Source: Streptomyces tauricus
GTDB taxonomy: Bacteria > Actinomycetota > Actinomycetes > Streptomycetales > Streptomycetaceae
Assembly: GCF_014650955.1 (NCBI RefSeq)
Contig: NZ_BMVY01000043.1
Span: 1-64,000, forward strand
Reading direction: 5' to 3'
Length of the DNA stretch: 64,000 nucleotides
Shown: positions 19,037-26,789 of the stretch, one piece after another
How positions within the stretch are numbered: the stretch's first letter is position 1
Layout of the letters: every line of letters starts with the position of its first letter
The notes under the pieces: generated by a model
What the model saw: the letters and a program-made list of their open reading frames with translations, nothing else
Told to the model about the DNA's origin: nothing
Database searches by the model: none
Translations under genes and position numbers: made by a program

Positions 19037-19287
19037 TTCTCCTGCCGTTTCCTGCGCAGAGCCGCCTCAGGACGGGGAATCCGGCCAGCTCTGACGGGTG
19101 TTGAACACTTCGACCCTACCTCCGTCGGCTTCCCAATCATGTTGGGTGGGTATTCCACTGGCGTGAGGGAGAGCGCAAGGGTGAAGATCGGACACACCCC
19201 GACAGTCTTTTGATCTAGGGGTTTCAATCGACACCCACCCAGGTAGGGTCTGGAAGCGTCCAGCTCCCCTTGGAGGAGGTGAGGACC

Positions 19288-21054
19288 GTGGCAGCCCACG
19301 ACGACGACATGAACCGCGGCATCCGCCCGGGACGAGGGTCCGACGACCCGTCCGGGCAGATTGCCTACCTTGAGCAGGAGATCGCCGTCCTGCGACGCAA
19401 GCTCGCCGACTCTCCGCGACACACGAGGATTCTCGAAGAGCGGATCGTCGAGCTGCAGACCAACCTGGCCGGCGTCTCCGCGCAGAACGAGCGGCTGGCC
19501 AACACCCTCCGAGAGGCCCGCGACCAGATCGTGGCACTCAAGGAGGAAGTCGACCGGCTCGCACAGCCGCCGGCCGGCTTCGGAGTCTTCCTCGCAGCGA
19601 ACGAGGACGGCACCGCCGACATCTTCACCGGAGGCCGCAAACTCCGGGTGAACGTCAGCCCAAGCGTCGAGCTCGAAGAGCTCAGGCGCGGCCAGGAACT
19701 GATGCTCAACGAAGCTCTCAACGTGGTCGAGGCCATGGAGTACGAGAGCGTCGGCGACATCGTCACCCTCAAAGAGATCCTCGAGGACGGCGAGCGCGCC
19801 CTCGTACAGGGGCACACCGACGAGGAACGGGTGGTCCGGCTCGCCGAACCACTCCTGGACGTAGTCATCCGTCCGGGCGACGCCCTCCTCCTCGAACCCC
19901 GCTCCGGCTACGTCTACGAGGTCGTGCCCAAGAGCGAGGTCGAAGAACTCGTCCTCGAAGAGGTCCCCGACATCGGCTACGAGCAGATCGGCGGTCTGGG
20001 CGGCCAGATCGAGATGATCCGCGACGCGGTCGAGCTGCCCTACCTCTACCCCGACCTGTTCAAGGAGCACGAACTGCGGCCGCCCAAGGGCGTACTGCTG
20101 TACGGGCCCCCCGGTTGCGGCAAGACACTCATCGCCAAGGCCGTCGCCAACTCCCTGGCCAAAAAGGTCGCGGAAGTGACCGGACAGGCCACCGGCAAGA
20201 GCTTCTTCCTCAACATCAAGGGCCCCGAACTCCTCAACAAGTACGTCGGTGAGACCGAGCGGCAGATCCGCCTCGTCTTCCAGCGCGCCCGTGAGAAGGC
20301 CAGCGAGGGCACCCCCGTCATCGTCTTCTTCGACGAGATGGAATCCCTCTTCCGCACCCGCGGATCAGGCGTCAGCTCGGACGTGGAGAACACCATCGTC
20401 CCGCAGCTGCTCGCCGAGATCGACGGCGTGGAAGGCCTGCAGAACGTCGTGGTCATCGGTGCCTCGAACCGCGAGGACATGATCGACCCCGCCATCCTGC
20501 GCCCCGGCCGCCTCGACGTGAAGATCAAGATCGAGCGTCCGGACGCCGAAGCGGCCAAGGACATCTTCGCCAAGTACCTCACCGAGCGGCTCCCGCTGCA
20601 CCCCGAGGACGTCGGAGAGCACGGAGGCAGCAAGAGCACCACCGTCCAGAGCATGATCCAGACCGCCGTCGAGCACATGTACACCGAGTCCGAGGAAAAC
20701 CGCTTCCTCGAGGTCACGTACGCCAACGGCGACAAGGAAGTCCTCTACTTCAAGGACTTCAACTCCGGCGCCATGATCGAGAACATCGTCGGCCGCGCCA
20801 AGAAGATGGCGATCAAGGACTTCCTCGAACACAGCCAGAAGGGCCTGCGGGTCTCCCACCTGCTCCAGGCCTGCGTGGACGAGTTCAAGGAGAACGAGGA
20901 CCTGCCGAACACCACCAACCCGGACGACTGGGCCCGCATCTCCGGAAAGAAGGGCGAACGGATCGTTTACATCCGGACACTCATCACCGGAAAGCAGGGC
21001 GCGGACACCGGACGCTCCATCGACACGGTGGCGAACACCGGTCAGTACCTGTAA
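19288..21054 (+). CDS. arc: Proteasome-associated AAA+ ATPase ARC/Mpa
   Basis: A 588-residue ring ATPase that recognises pupylated proteins, unfolds them and threads them into the 20S proteasome. Order: N-terminal coiled coil (about 28-85) that binds Pup, tandem OB domains (about 90-240), AAA+ module with Walker A GPPGCGKT at 273-280 and Walker B ending D349-E350, and the C-terminal tail TGQYL whose penultimate Tyr is the proteasome-docking residue. The GTG at 19288 sits after a GGAGGAGGTGAGG tract. It is the first gene of the arc-dop-pup-prcB-prcA block. S. coelicolor and mycobacteria have the same order. Confidence 0.97.
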   Translation: MAAHDDDMNRGIRPGRGSDDPSGQIAYLEQEIAVLRRKLADSPRHTRILEERIVELQTNLAGVSAQNERLANTLREARDQIVALKEEVDRLAQPPAGFGVFLAANEDGTADIFTGGRKLRVNVSPSVELEELRRGQELMLNEALNVVEAMEYESVGDIVTLKEILEDGERALVQGHTDEERVVRLAEPLLDVVIRPGDALLLEPRSGYVYEVVPKSEVEELVLEEVPDIGYEQIGGLGGQIEMIRDAVELPYLYPDLFKEHELRPPKGVLLYGPPGCGKTLIAKAVANSLAKKVAEVTGQATGKSFFLNIKGPELLNKYVGETERQIRLVFQRAREKASEGTPVIVFFDEMESLFRTRGSGVSSDVENTIVPQLLAEIDGVEGLQNVVVIGASNREDMIDPAILRPGRLDVKIKIERPDAEAAKDIFAKYLTERLPLHPEDVGEHGGSKSTTVQSMIQTAVEHMYTESEENRFLEVTYANGDKEVLYFKDFNSGAMIENIVGRAKKMAIKDFLEHSQKGLRVSHLLQACVDEFKENEDLPNTTNPDDWARISGKKGERIVYIRTLITGKQGADTGRSIDTVANTGQYL

Positions 21055-21063
21055 AAGACAGGG

Positions 21064-21098
21064 TGGCTGCGGGTGCCCTCACCGGGTACCCGCAGCCA
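21064..21098 (+). terminator. Terminator after arc
   Basis: 11-bp stem TGGCTGCGGGT/ACCCGCAGCCA with a 13-nt loop, followed by ACTGTTTT. It separates arc from dop; the 190 bp beyond it should hold the dop promoter. Confidence 0.85.
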
Positions 21099-21288
21099 AC
21101 TGTTTTCCAGGGCACAGCTGGAGCTGAGCAATGACGCAAATGATCTCCCCACCAGCGCAAAGGCGCTCTAGGCTCTTCGGTACCGCCGAGTCGCGCAGTG
21201 CGGGGACGGGCACCGCACACGCACCGGAGCGCCAGCGGTACTTGAGCGGCGTCCCCGACCGAGGACGCCGCCGGGCAAGGAGGGCCGC

Positions 21289-22800
21289 ATGACCGTACGG
21301 CGAGTAATGGGCATCGAGACGGAATACGGGATCTCCGTCCCCGGCCACCCCAACGCCAATGCCATGCTCACCTCGTCCCAGATCGTCAACGCCTACGCGG
21401 CGGCGATGCACCGGGCCCGGCGGGCCCGCTGGGACTTCGAGGAGGAGAACCCGCTGCGGGACGCGCGGGGCTTCGACCTCGCCCGCGAGGCCGCCGACTC
21501 CAGTCAGCTCACCGACGAGGACATCGGCCTCGCCAATGTCATCCTCACCAACGGGGCACGGCTGTACGTCGACCACGCACACCCCGAATACAGCTCCCCC
21601 GAAGTGACCAACCCACTGGACGCCGTCCTGTGGGACAAGGCCGGCGAACGCATCATGGCCGAAGCCGCCGAGCGCGCCGCCCAGCTCCCCGGCGCCCAGC
21701 CGATCCACCTCTACAAGAACAACACCGACAACAAGGGCGCCTCCTACGGCACGCACGAGAACTACCTGATGAAGCGGGAGACCCCCTTCTCTGACATCGT
21801 GCGCCACCTCACGCCGTTCTTCGTCTCACGCCAGGTCGTCACCGGAGCGGGCCGCGTCGGTATCGGTCAGGACGGCCACGAACACGGCTTCCAGCTCAGT
21901 CAGCGCGCCGACTACTTCGAGGTCGAGGTGGGCCTCGAAACCACCTTGAAGCGCCCCATCATCAACACCCGCGACGAGCCGCACGCGGACGCCGAGAAAT
22001 ACCGCCGCCTGCACGTGATCATCGGCGACGCGAACCTCTCCGAGATCTCGACCTACCTCAAGCTCGGCACCACGGCCCTCGTCCTGTCCATGATCGAGGA
22101 CGGCTTCATCGCCGTGGACCTCGCCGTCGACCAGCCGGTGCGCACCCTGCACCAGGTCTCGCACGACCCCACCCTCAAGCGCCTGATCACCCTCCGCAGC
22201 GGCCGGACACTCACCGCGGTCCAGCTCCAGATGGAGTACTTCGAACTGGCGCGCAAGTACGTCGAGGAGCGCTACGGGGCCGACGCGGACGAGCAGACCA
22301 AGGACGTGCTGACCCGCTGGGAGGACGTCCTGGGCCGGCTGGAGACCGACCCGATGAGCCTGTCAGGCGAACTGGACTGGGTGGCCAAGCGGGAGCTCAT
22401 GGAGGGCTACCGGCGCCGTGACGACCTCGACTGGGACGCCGCCCGGCTGCACCTGGTCGACCTCCAGTACGCCGACGTACGGCCCGACAAGGGCCTCTAC
22501 AACCGTCTGGTGGCCCGCGGCCGCATCAAGCGGCTGCTGGACGAGACGGGCGTCGAACGGGCCGAGACGAAGCCGCCGGAGGACACCCGCGCGTACTTCC
22601 GCGGGCGCTGCCTCGAACAGTACGCGGATGACGTCGCGGCGGCCTCCTGGGACTCGGTGATCTTCGATCTGCCGGGCCGGGACTCGCTCCAGCGCGTTCC
22701 AACCCTGGAGCCGCTTCGCGGAACGCGTAATCACGTCAAGGAGCTCCTCGACCGTTGTCGCACGGCAGAAGACCTGGTCAAGGTCCTGTCGGGCGGCTGA
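21289..22800 (+). CDS. dop: Deamidase/depupylase of Pup
   Basis: A 503-residue carboxylate-amine ligase fold protein. In mycobacteria Dop deamidates the C-terminal Gln of Pup to Glu and removes Pup from substrates. N-terminal VMGIETEYGISVPG carries the ATP/metal site; the Dop-type loop (about 40-80) absent from PafA is present. Since the local Pup ends in Glu, the depupylase role is probably the relevant one. The ATG at 21289 has AAGGAGGG upstream. It is a paralogue of pafA at 28058: both have KNNTD and RDEPHADAE segments. Confidence 0.96.
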   Translation: MTVRRVMGIETEYGISVPGHPNANAMLTSSQIVNAYAAAMHRARRARWDFEEENPLRDARGFDLAREAADSSQLTDEDIGLANVILTNGARLYVDHAHPEYSSPEVTNPLDAVLWDKAGERIMAEAAERAAQLPGAQPIHLYKNNTDNKGASYGTHENYLMKRETPFSDIVRHLTPFFVSRQVVTGAGRVGIGQDGHEHGFQLSQRADYFEVEVGLETTLKRPIINTRDEPHADAEKYRRLHVIIGDANLSEISTYLKLGTTALVLSMIEDGFIAVDLAVDQPVRTLHQVSHDPTLKRLITLRSGRTLTAVQLQMEYFELARKYVEERYGADADEQTKDVLTRWEDVLGRLETDPMSLSGELDWVAKRELMEGYRRRDDLDWDAARLHLVDLQYADVRPDKGLYNRLVARGRIKRLLDETGVERAETKPPEDTRAYFRGRCLEQYADDVAAASWDSVIFDLPGRDSLQRVPTLEPLRGTRNHVKELLDRCRTAEDLVKVLSGG

Positions 22801-22896
22801 ACCGGTCACCGGGCCGATCCCGCCCGACAGGGTGGAAATGCCGCCGTTCGGGAATCATCGAGATGGCTCCCGGACGTTGTAGCAACTGCGGGGCCG

Positions 22897-22919
22897 ATGT
22901 CGGACCCTGCTTGTAGGGT
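22897..22919 (+). promoter_or_regulatory. Candidate pup promoter resembling the RecA-NDp motif
   Basis: ATGTCGGAC-N8-TAGGGT keeps the TGTCRG core, the exact 8-bp spacing and the TAnnnT -10 of the damage motif, but not the GTG half. Transcription would start near 22926, 31 bp before the pup ATG. Confidence 0.45.
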
Positions 22920-22956
22920 CTGATCAAGAACGTCGAAACCGAGCGGGGTGAGGGTT

Positions 22957-23172
22957 ATGGCGACCAAGGACACCGGCGGCGGACAGCAGAAGGCGACGCG
23001 CGAGACCGAACAGGTCGAGGAGGCGCCCGAGGTACAGGCATCCGAGGACCTCAAGGAGCGCCAGGAGAAACTGAGCGACGACGTCGACTCGGTCCTGGAC
23101 GAAATCGATGATGTCCTTGAGGAAAATGCGGAGGACTTCGTTCGGAGCTTCGTTCAAAAAGGCGGGGAGTAA
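22957..23172 (+). CDS. pup: Prokaryotic ubiquitin-like protein Pup
   Basis: A 71-residue, intrinsically disordered, acidic protein attached to substrate lysines through its C-terminal Glu by PafA. The ARC-binding helix (DVDSVLDEIDDVLEENAEDF) is at about 42-61 and the tail is VQKGGE. The last codon is GAG, so Pup is made already in the ligatable Glu form, unlike mycobacterial Pup, which ends in Gln and needs Dop. The ATG at 22957 (MATKDTGGG) has GGTGAGGG upstream. The next gene is the endonuclease VII-like gene, then prcBA. Confidence 0.97.
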   Translation: MATKDTGGGQQKATRETEQVEEAPEVQASEDLKERQEKLSDDVDSVLDEIDDVLEENAEDFVRSFVQKGGE

Positions 23173-23190
23173 AGGCTGATCGCGTAATTC

Positions 23191-23207
23191 ACCTTCGAAG
23201 CGAAGGT
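23191..23207 (+). other. Short hairpin between pup and the endonuclease gene
   Basis: 7-bp stem ACCTTCG with AAG loop, starting 18 bp after the pup stop and ending 7 bp before the next start. It may limit read-through or translation of the downstream genes. Confidence 0.4.
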
Positions 23208-23214
23208 TCGGGGG

Positions 23215-23820
23215 ATGGCGGGAAGGCTGCCGGAGAAGCGTTGCTCGGGCTGCGAGAGGGTTCTCCCTCTCGCTGCCTTCGCACGGGACAGGAACCGACT
23301 CGACGGCCTTCAGGTGCGATGCAGGGAGTGCGTGGCCGAATACGGCGCAGCGCACTACCGGCGCCGACGCGAGGCCGAAGGAAAAGCAGTTCGGGAAAAG
23401 GTGGACGTTCCGGCCGGGCGCAAGCTGTGCCGGACATGTGGCGAGGTCAAGCCGCACCGCGAACGGCACCGCAACTCGTCCGCGTCGGACGGGCTGTCCA
23501 CACGCTGCAAAGCGTGTCGGGTCGTGCAGGGGCGGCAGGGCCACCTGAAGCGCCAGTACGGCATGACCGAAGCCGAGCGTGACGAGATGGTTGCCCCGCA
23601 GATGGGGCTCTGCGTGATCTGCCTGAAAGCTCCGGCCGTTCATGTGGATCACTGCCACGAGACGGGTAGGGTCCGTGGCGTACTGTGCTTCAACTGCAAT
23701 TCGGCCATCGGCAAGTTGGGAGATGATCCCGACGCAGTTCGTCGGGCTGCCGCCTACTTGGAGGGATCCTCGTGGAAGCCAACACTCGTAGCACCGGGCG
23801 TCTACCAGCTGCCTTCCTGA
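23215..23820 (+). CDS. Endonuclease VII-like zinc protein in the proteasome operon
   Basis: A 201-residue protein with three Cys pairs: C10/C13 with C36/C39, C72/C75 with C98/C101, and C133/C136 with C158/C161. The last module (CVIC...VDHCHETGRVRGVLCFNCN) is the recombination endonuclease VII (HNH-like) signature with H146 and H148; the first two are zinc-binding repeats. Phage T4 endonuclease VII cuts branched DNA, so a structure-specific nuclease is likely. The start has only a weak ribosome site, GGTTCGGGG. The 3' end overlaps prcB by 49 bp in another frame, tying their translation. Related Streptomyces have a gene at this spot; why it lies inside the proteasome operon is unknown. Confidence 0.8.
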   Translation: MAGRLPEKRCSGCERVLPLAAFARDRNRLDGLQVRCRECVAEYGAAHYRRRREAEGKAVREKVDVPAGRKLCRTCGEVKPHRERHRNSSASDGLSTRCKACRVVQGRQGHLKRQYGMTEAERDEMVAPQMGLCVICLKAPAVHVDHCHETGRVRGVLCFNCNSAIGKLGDDPDAVRRAAAYLEGSSWKPTLVAPGVYQLPS

Positions 23821-24617
23821 CGCCCGGGTCGTCGTCCTTCATGGACTTCCTGTCCGACCATCAGCCCGAGATGCTCCCGGGCAAGCGGCAGTTGCCGCCC
23901 ACGCAGGGAGTCATCGAGGCCCCGCACGGCACGACCATCGTCGCCGTCACCTTCGCCGGCGGTGTCGTTCTCGCCGGTGACCGGCGGGCCACGATGGGCA
24001 ATGTCATCGCGCAGCGGGACATCGAGAAGGTGTTCCCGGCGGACGAGTACTCGGCCGTCGGTATCGCCGGTACGGCAGGCCTGGCCGTCGAGATGGTGAA
24101 GCTGTTCCAGCTGGAGCTGGAGCACTTCGAGAAGGTGGAGGGCACCACGCTCTCCCTGGAGGGCAAGGCCAACCGCCTCTCCACGATGATCCGTTCGAAC
24201 CTCGGCATGGCCATGCAGGGCCTCGCCGTGGTCCCGCTCTTCGCCGGTTTCGACGTCGACCGCGACAAGGGCCGCATCTTCTCCTACGACGTGACGGGCG
24301 GCCGCTCCGAGGAGCACGGCTTCGCGGCCACGGGCTCCGGCTCGCTCTTCGCGCGCGGGGCCATGAAGAAGCTGTTCCACAAGGACCTGACGGAAGAGCA
24401 GGCCACGACGCTCGTCGTGCAGGCGCTGTACGACGCGGCAGACGACGACTCGGCGACCGGTGGTCCCGATGTCGCCCGCCGGATCTACCCGATCGTCACC
24501 GTGATCACCGAGGACGGCTTCCGCCGGCTCACGGACCAGGAGTCCTCCGAGATCGCCGGTGCGATCATCGAGCGGCGCCTGGAGCAGCCCGACGGTCCGC
24601 GGGCCGCGCTGCTCTAG
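23772..24617 (+). CDS. prcB: 20S proteasome beta subunit
   Basis: A 281-residue precursor; the 53-residue propeptide is removed to expose catalytic Thr54 (in HGTTIVAVTFAGG), as in the S. coelicolor enzyme. The rest has the Ntn-hydrolase fold with the conserved Lys and Asp neighbours (VVLAGDRRATMG). The GTG at 23772 has GAGGGA 6 bp upstream within the end of the endonuclease gene, so the genes overlap by 49 bp. It makes the beta rings of the proteasome, fed by ARC. prcA follows 56 bp downstream. Confidence 0.97.
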   Translation: MEANTRSTGRLPAAFLTPGSSSFMDFLSDHQPEMLPGKRQLPPTQGVIEAPHGTTIVAVTFAGGVVLAGDRRATMGNVIAQRDIEKVFPADEYSAVGIAGTAGLAVEMVKLFQLELEHFEKVEGTTLSLEGKANRLSTMIRSNLGMAMQGLAVVPLFAGFDVDRDKGRIFSYDVTGGRSEEHGFAATGSGSLFARGAMKKLFHKDLTEEQATTLVVQALYDAADDDSATGGPDVARRIYPIVTVITEDGFRRLTDQESSEIAGAIIERRLEQPDGPRAALL

Positions 24618-24673
24618 CGGCGGCCCGTTTACAAGGTGATCCAGTGACTTCCACAGAAAGGGACGGATAGCCG

Positions 24674-25420
24674 GTGTCGACGCCGTTCTATGTATCACCC
24701 CAGCAGGCCATGGCCGACCGGGCGGAATACGCCCGCAAGGGCATCGCCCGTGGCCGCAGCCTCGTTGTGCTGCAGTTCGCCGACGGCATCGTGTTCGTCG
24801 GCGAGAACCCGTCCCGTGCGCTGCACAAGTTCAGCGAGATCTATGACCGGATCGGCTTCGCGGCCGCCGGCAAGTACAACGAGTACGAGAATCTCCGGAT
24901 CGGCGGTGTGCGCTATGCCGACCTGCGGGGTTACACGTACGACCGTGACGATGTGACCGCCCGTGGTCTGGCCAACGTCTATGCCCAGACGCTGGGCACG
25001 ATCTTCTCGTCCGCGGCGGAGAAGCCGTACGAGGTGGAGCTGGTGGTCGCCGAGGTGGGGGAGACCCCCGAGGGCGACCAGATCTACCGGCTTCCGCACG
25101 ACGGGTCGATCGTGGACGAGCACGGTTCGGTGGCGGTCGGCGGCAACGCCGAGACGATCAGCACGTACCTCGATCAGCGGCATGAGGACGGGATGTCGTT
25201 GGCCGAGGCGCTGAAGCTGGCGGTTCAGGCGTTGTCGCGTGACACGAACGGCAGCGAGCGGGAGATTCCCGCGGAGCGGCTGGAAGTCGCCGTGCTGGAC
25301 CGGACGCGGCCGCAGGCGCGGAAGTTCAAGCGGATTGTGGGGCGGCAGCTTGGGCGGTTGCTGGAGGAGGGGGGAGCCTCCACGGCTGCGGAGGCGGAGG
25401 ATCCTGAGGACGAGGAGTGA
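24674..25420 (+). CDS. prcA: 20S proteasome alpha subunit
   Basis: A 248-residue alpha-ring subunit that gates substrate entry and docks ARC's C-terminal tail. It starts with the H0 gating segment (MSTPFYVSPQQAMADRAEYARKG) and has the usual Ntn fold without a catalytic Thr. The acidic C-terminus (AEAEDPEDEE) is typical of actinobacterial PrcA. Start is GTG. It ends the pup operon; a strong hairpin follows at 25459. Confidence 0.97.
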   Translation: MSTPFYVSPQQAMADRAEYARKGIARGRSLVVLQFADGIVFVGENPSRALHKFSEIYDRIGFAAAGKYNEYENLRIGGVRYADLRGYTYDRDDVTARGLANVYAQTLGTIFSSAAEKPYEVELVVAEVGETPEGDQIYRLPHDGSIVDEHGSVAVGGNAETISTYLDQRHEDGMSLAEALKLAVQALSRDTNGSEREIPAERLEVAVLDRTRPQARKFKRIVGRQLGRLLEEGGASTAAEAEDPEDEE

Positions 25421-25458
25421 CCTCCTCGGCTTTCTGACCGCCTTCACCCCCGTGTGCC

Positions 25459-25490
25459 CGTGCCCTCGGCCTCTTCAGGCCGGGGGCACG
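25459..25490 (+). terminator. Terminator after prcA
   Basis: 14-bp stem with one G-U pair and a CTTC loop, 38 bp after the prcA stop, followed by TGGTGTTCTG. Confidence 0.8.
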
Positions 25491-25520
25491 TGGTGTTCTG
25501 CGGGCCGGTGAGGGCTGGTC

Positions 25521-25646
25521 GCGCCGTTCCCCGCGCCCCCTGAAAGTGACAAGATTGCGCCGTTCCCCGCGCCCCTAAAAGATCAAAAGATTGCGCCGTT
25601 CCCCGCGCCCCTGACAGGCAAAAGATTGCGCCGTTCCCCGCGCCCT
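25521..25646. repeat. Tandem array of dispersed GC-rich repeat, 4 copies
   Basis: GCGCCGTTCCCCGCGCCC begins at 25521, 25557, 25593 and 25628 (periods 36, 36, 35), with AAAGATT-like spacers. The last copy abuts the stop codon of the LacI gene. Confidence 0.9.
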
Positions 25647-26661
25647 AGGAGGTTGCCGGTGGGGCTGTGGAGCCTCGGAGTATCAGGGTTACCGGGATGT
25701 CTTCCTGGGTGAGGGGGTGGGTGTTCAGGACCGCCAGGAGGGCTTGCATGCCGCGTTCGCCGAAGAGTTCGGCGTCCAGGCGGACCGTGGTGAGTTCGGG
25801 GTCGAGGGCGGTGGCGAGGGCCAGGTCGTCGAGGCCGGTGACGGAGAGGTCGTCGGGGATGCGCAGGCCGAGGCGGCGGGCGGCCTTGTAGGCGCCGGCG
25901 GCGAGTTTGTCGTCGTCGCAGACGAGGGCCGTGGGGCGGGGGCCGGGGGCGGAGAGGGCGGTTTCCGCGGCGGCCCGGGCGTCGTCGATCGAGATGGGGG
26001 CCGAGGCCGTGCGCAGCTCGGTGCCGGGGACCGCGGCGAGGCGTTCGGCGAGTTCGCGGGCGCGAATGTCGAAGGTCCAGGACGGGATGTCCGCCGCGAG
26101 GTGTAGGAAGCGGCGGTGGCCGAGGGCCAGGAGGTGTTCCGCGACCTGTCGTACGCCGTCGCGGATGTCGAGGTTGACGGTCGCGGCTCCGGTGCTGCCC
26201 GCCGGGTCGCTGTCGAGCATGACCAGGGGGAGCTGGTCGCCGCGGATGGCGGTGAGGGCGTCGGCGGCCATGGAGGAGGCGATGACGCCGTCGAGGGCGG
26301 CCTGCGCGGAGGCGAAGGGGTCGCGGGCCGGTCCGATGCCCTCGGGGGAGGGGTAGAGCAGGACGCCGAATCCGTGTTCGGCGGCGACGCGGGCCGCGCC
26401 GGTGTACACGCCCGCGAAGAACTCCGTGGTGAGGGCGGGGACCACCAGGAGCACGGTGCGGGTGCTGCCGAGGCGGAGGTTGCGGGCGGCGAGGTTGGGC
26501 CGGTAGCCGAGTTCCCGGGCGGCTTCGCGTACGCGTTCGGCGGTGCGTTCGGAGACGCGTCCGCGCCATTTGTCGCCGAGCACGAGGGAGACGGCCGCCT
26601 GGGACACCCCGGCGGCCTGGGCGACGTCACGGCTCGTGGGGCGGGGGCTGCCTGCTGCCAC
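25645..26661 (-). CDS. LacI-family transcriptional regulator
   Basis: A 338-residue repressor. The N-terminal LacI helix-turn-helix (PTSRDVAQAAGVSQAAVSLVL, about 7-27) is followed by a hinge (ARELGYRPNLAARNLR) and a periplasmic-binding-like effector domain to the end. The GTG at 26661 (MAAGSPRPTSRDVAQ) is chosen because it immediately precedes the helix-turn-helix; the frame extends upstream without family similarity. It is divergent from an MFS gene, with a palindromic operator between. The ligand is unknown. Confidence 0.88.
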   Translation of the reverse strand: MAAGSPRPTSRDVAQAAGVSQAAVSLVLGDKWRGRVSERTAERVREAARELGYRPNLAARNLRLGSTRTVLLVVPALTTEFFAGVYTGAARVAAEHGFGVLLYPSPEGIGPARDPFASAQAALDGVIASSMAADALTAIRGDQLPLVMLDSDPAGSTGAATVNLDIRDGVRQVAEHLLALGHRRFLHLAADIPSWTFDIRARELAERLAAVPGTELRTASAPISIDDARAAAETALSAPGPRPTALVCDDDKLAAGAYKAARRLGLRIPDDLSVTGLDDLALATALDPELTTVRLDAELFGERGMQALLAVLNTHPLTQEDIPVTLILRGSTAPPATS

Positions 26662-26703
26662 CGTCGACCTGTCTTTCTGCTGGACTCGCGGACAGCGCAC
26701 ATG

Positions 26704-26732
26704 GTACGTATGACGAGCGACGTTATACGTAC
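26704..26732. promoter_or_regulatory. Palindromic operator between lacI-like and MFS genes
   Basis: Inverted repeat GTACGTATGAC...GTTATACGTAC, 10 of 11 arm positions paired, 7-bp spacer. It is the only AT-rich palindrome in the divergent intergenic gap. Confidence 0.7.
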
Positions 26733-26789
26733 AACCTCCGGCGTTCACCACAGAGCGGACGGGGCTCCGACGGGACAGAGGGGCGGGAC

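Noticed and set aside
19220..19252. A damage-type promoter for arc
   Set aside because: It shares the GTAGGGTCTG string with the pup promoter but has no TGTCRG core at the right distance.
23215..23820. Mobile HNH homing endonuclease or phage remnant
   Set aside because: No inverted repeats, target duplications or other phage genes, and the gene overlaps prcB as in a stable operon.
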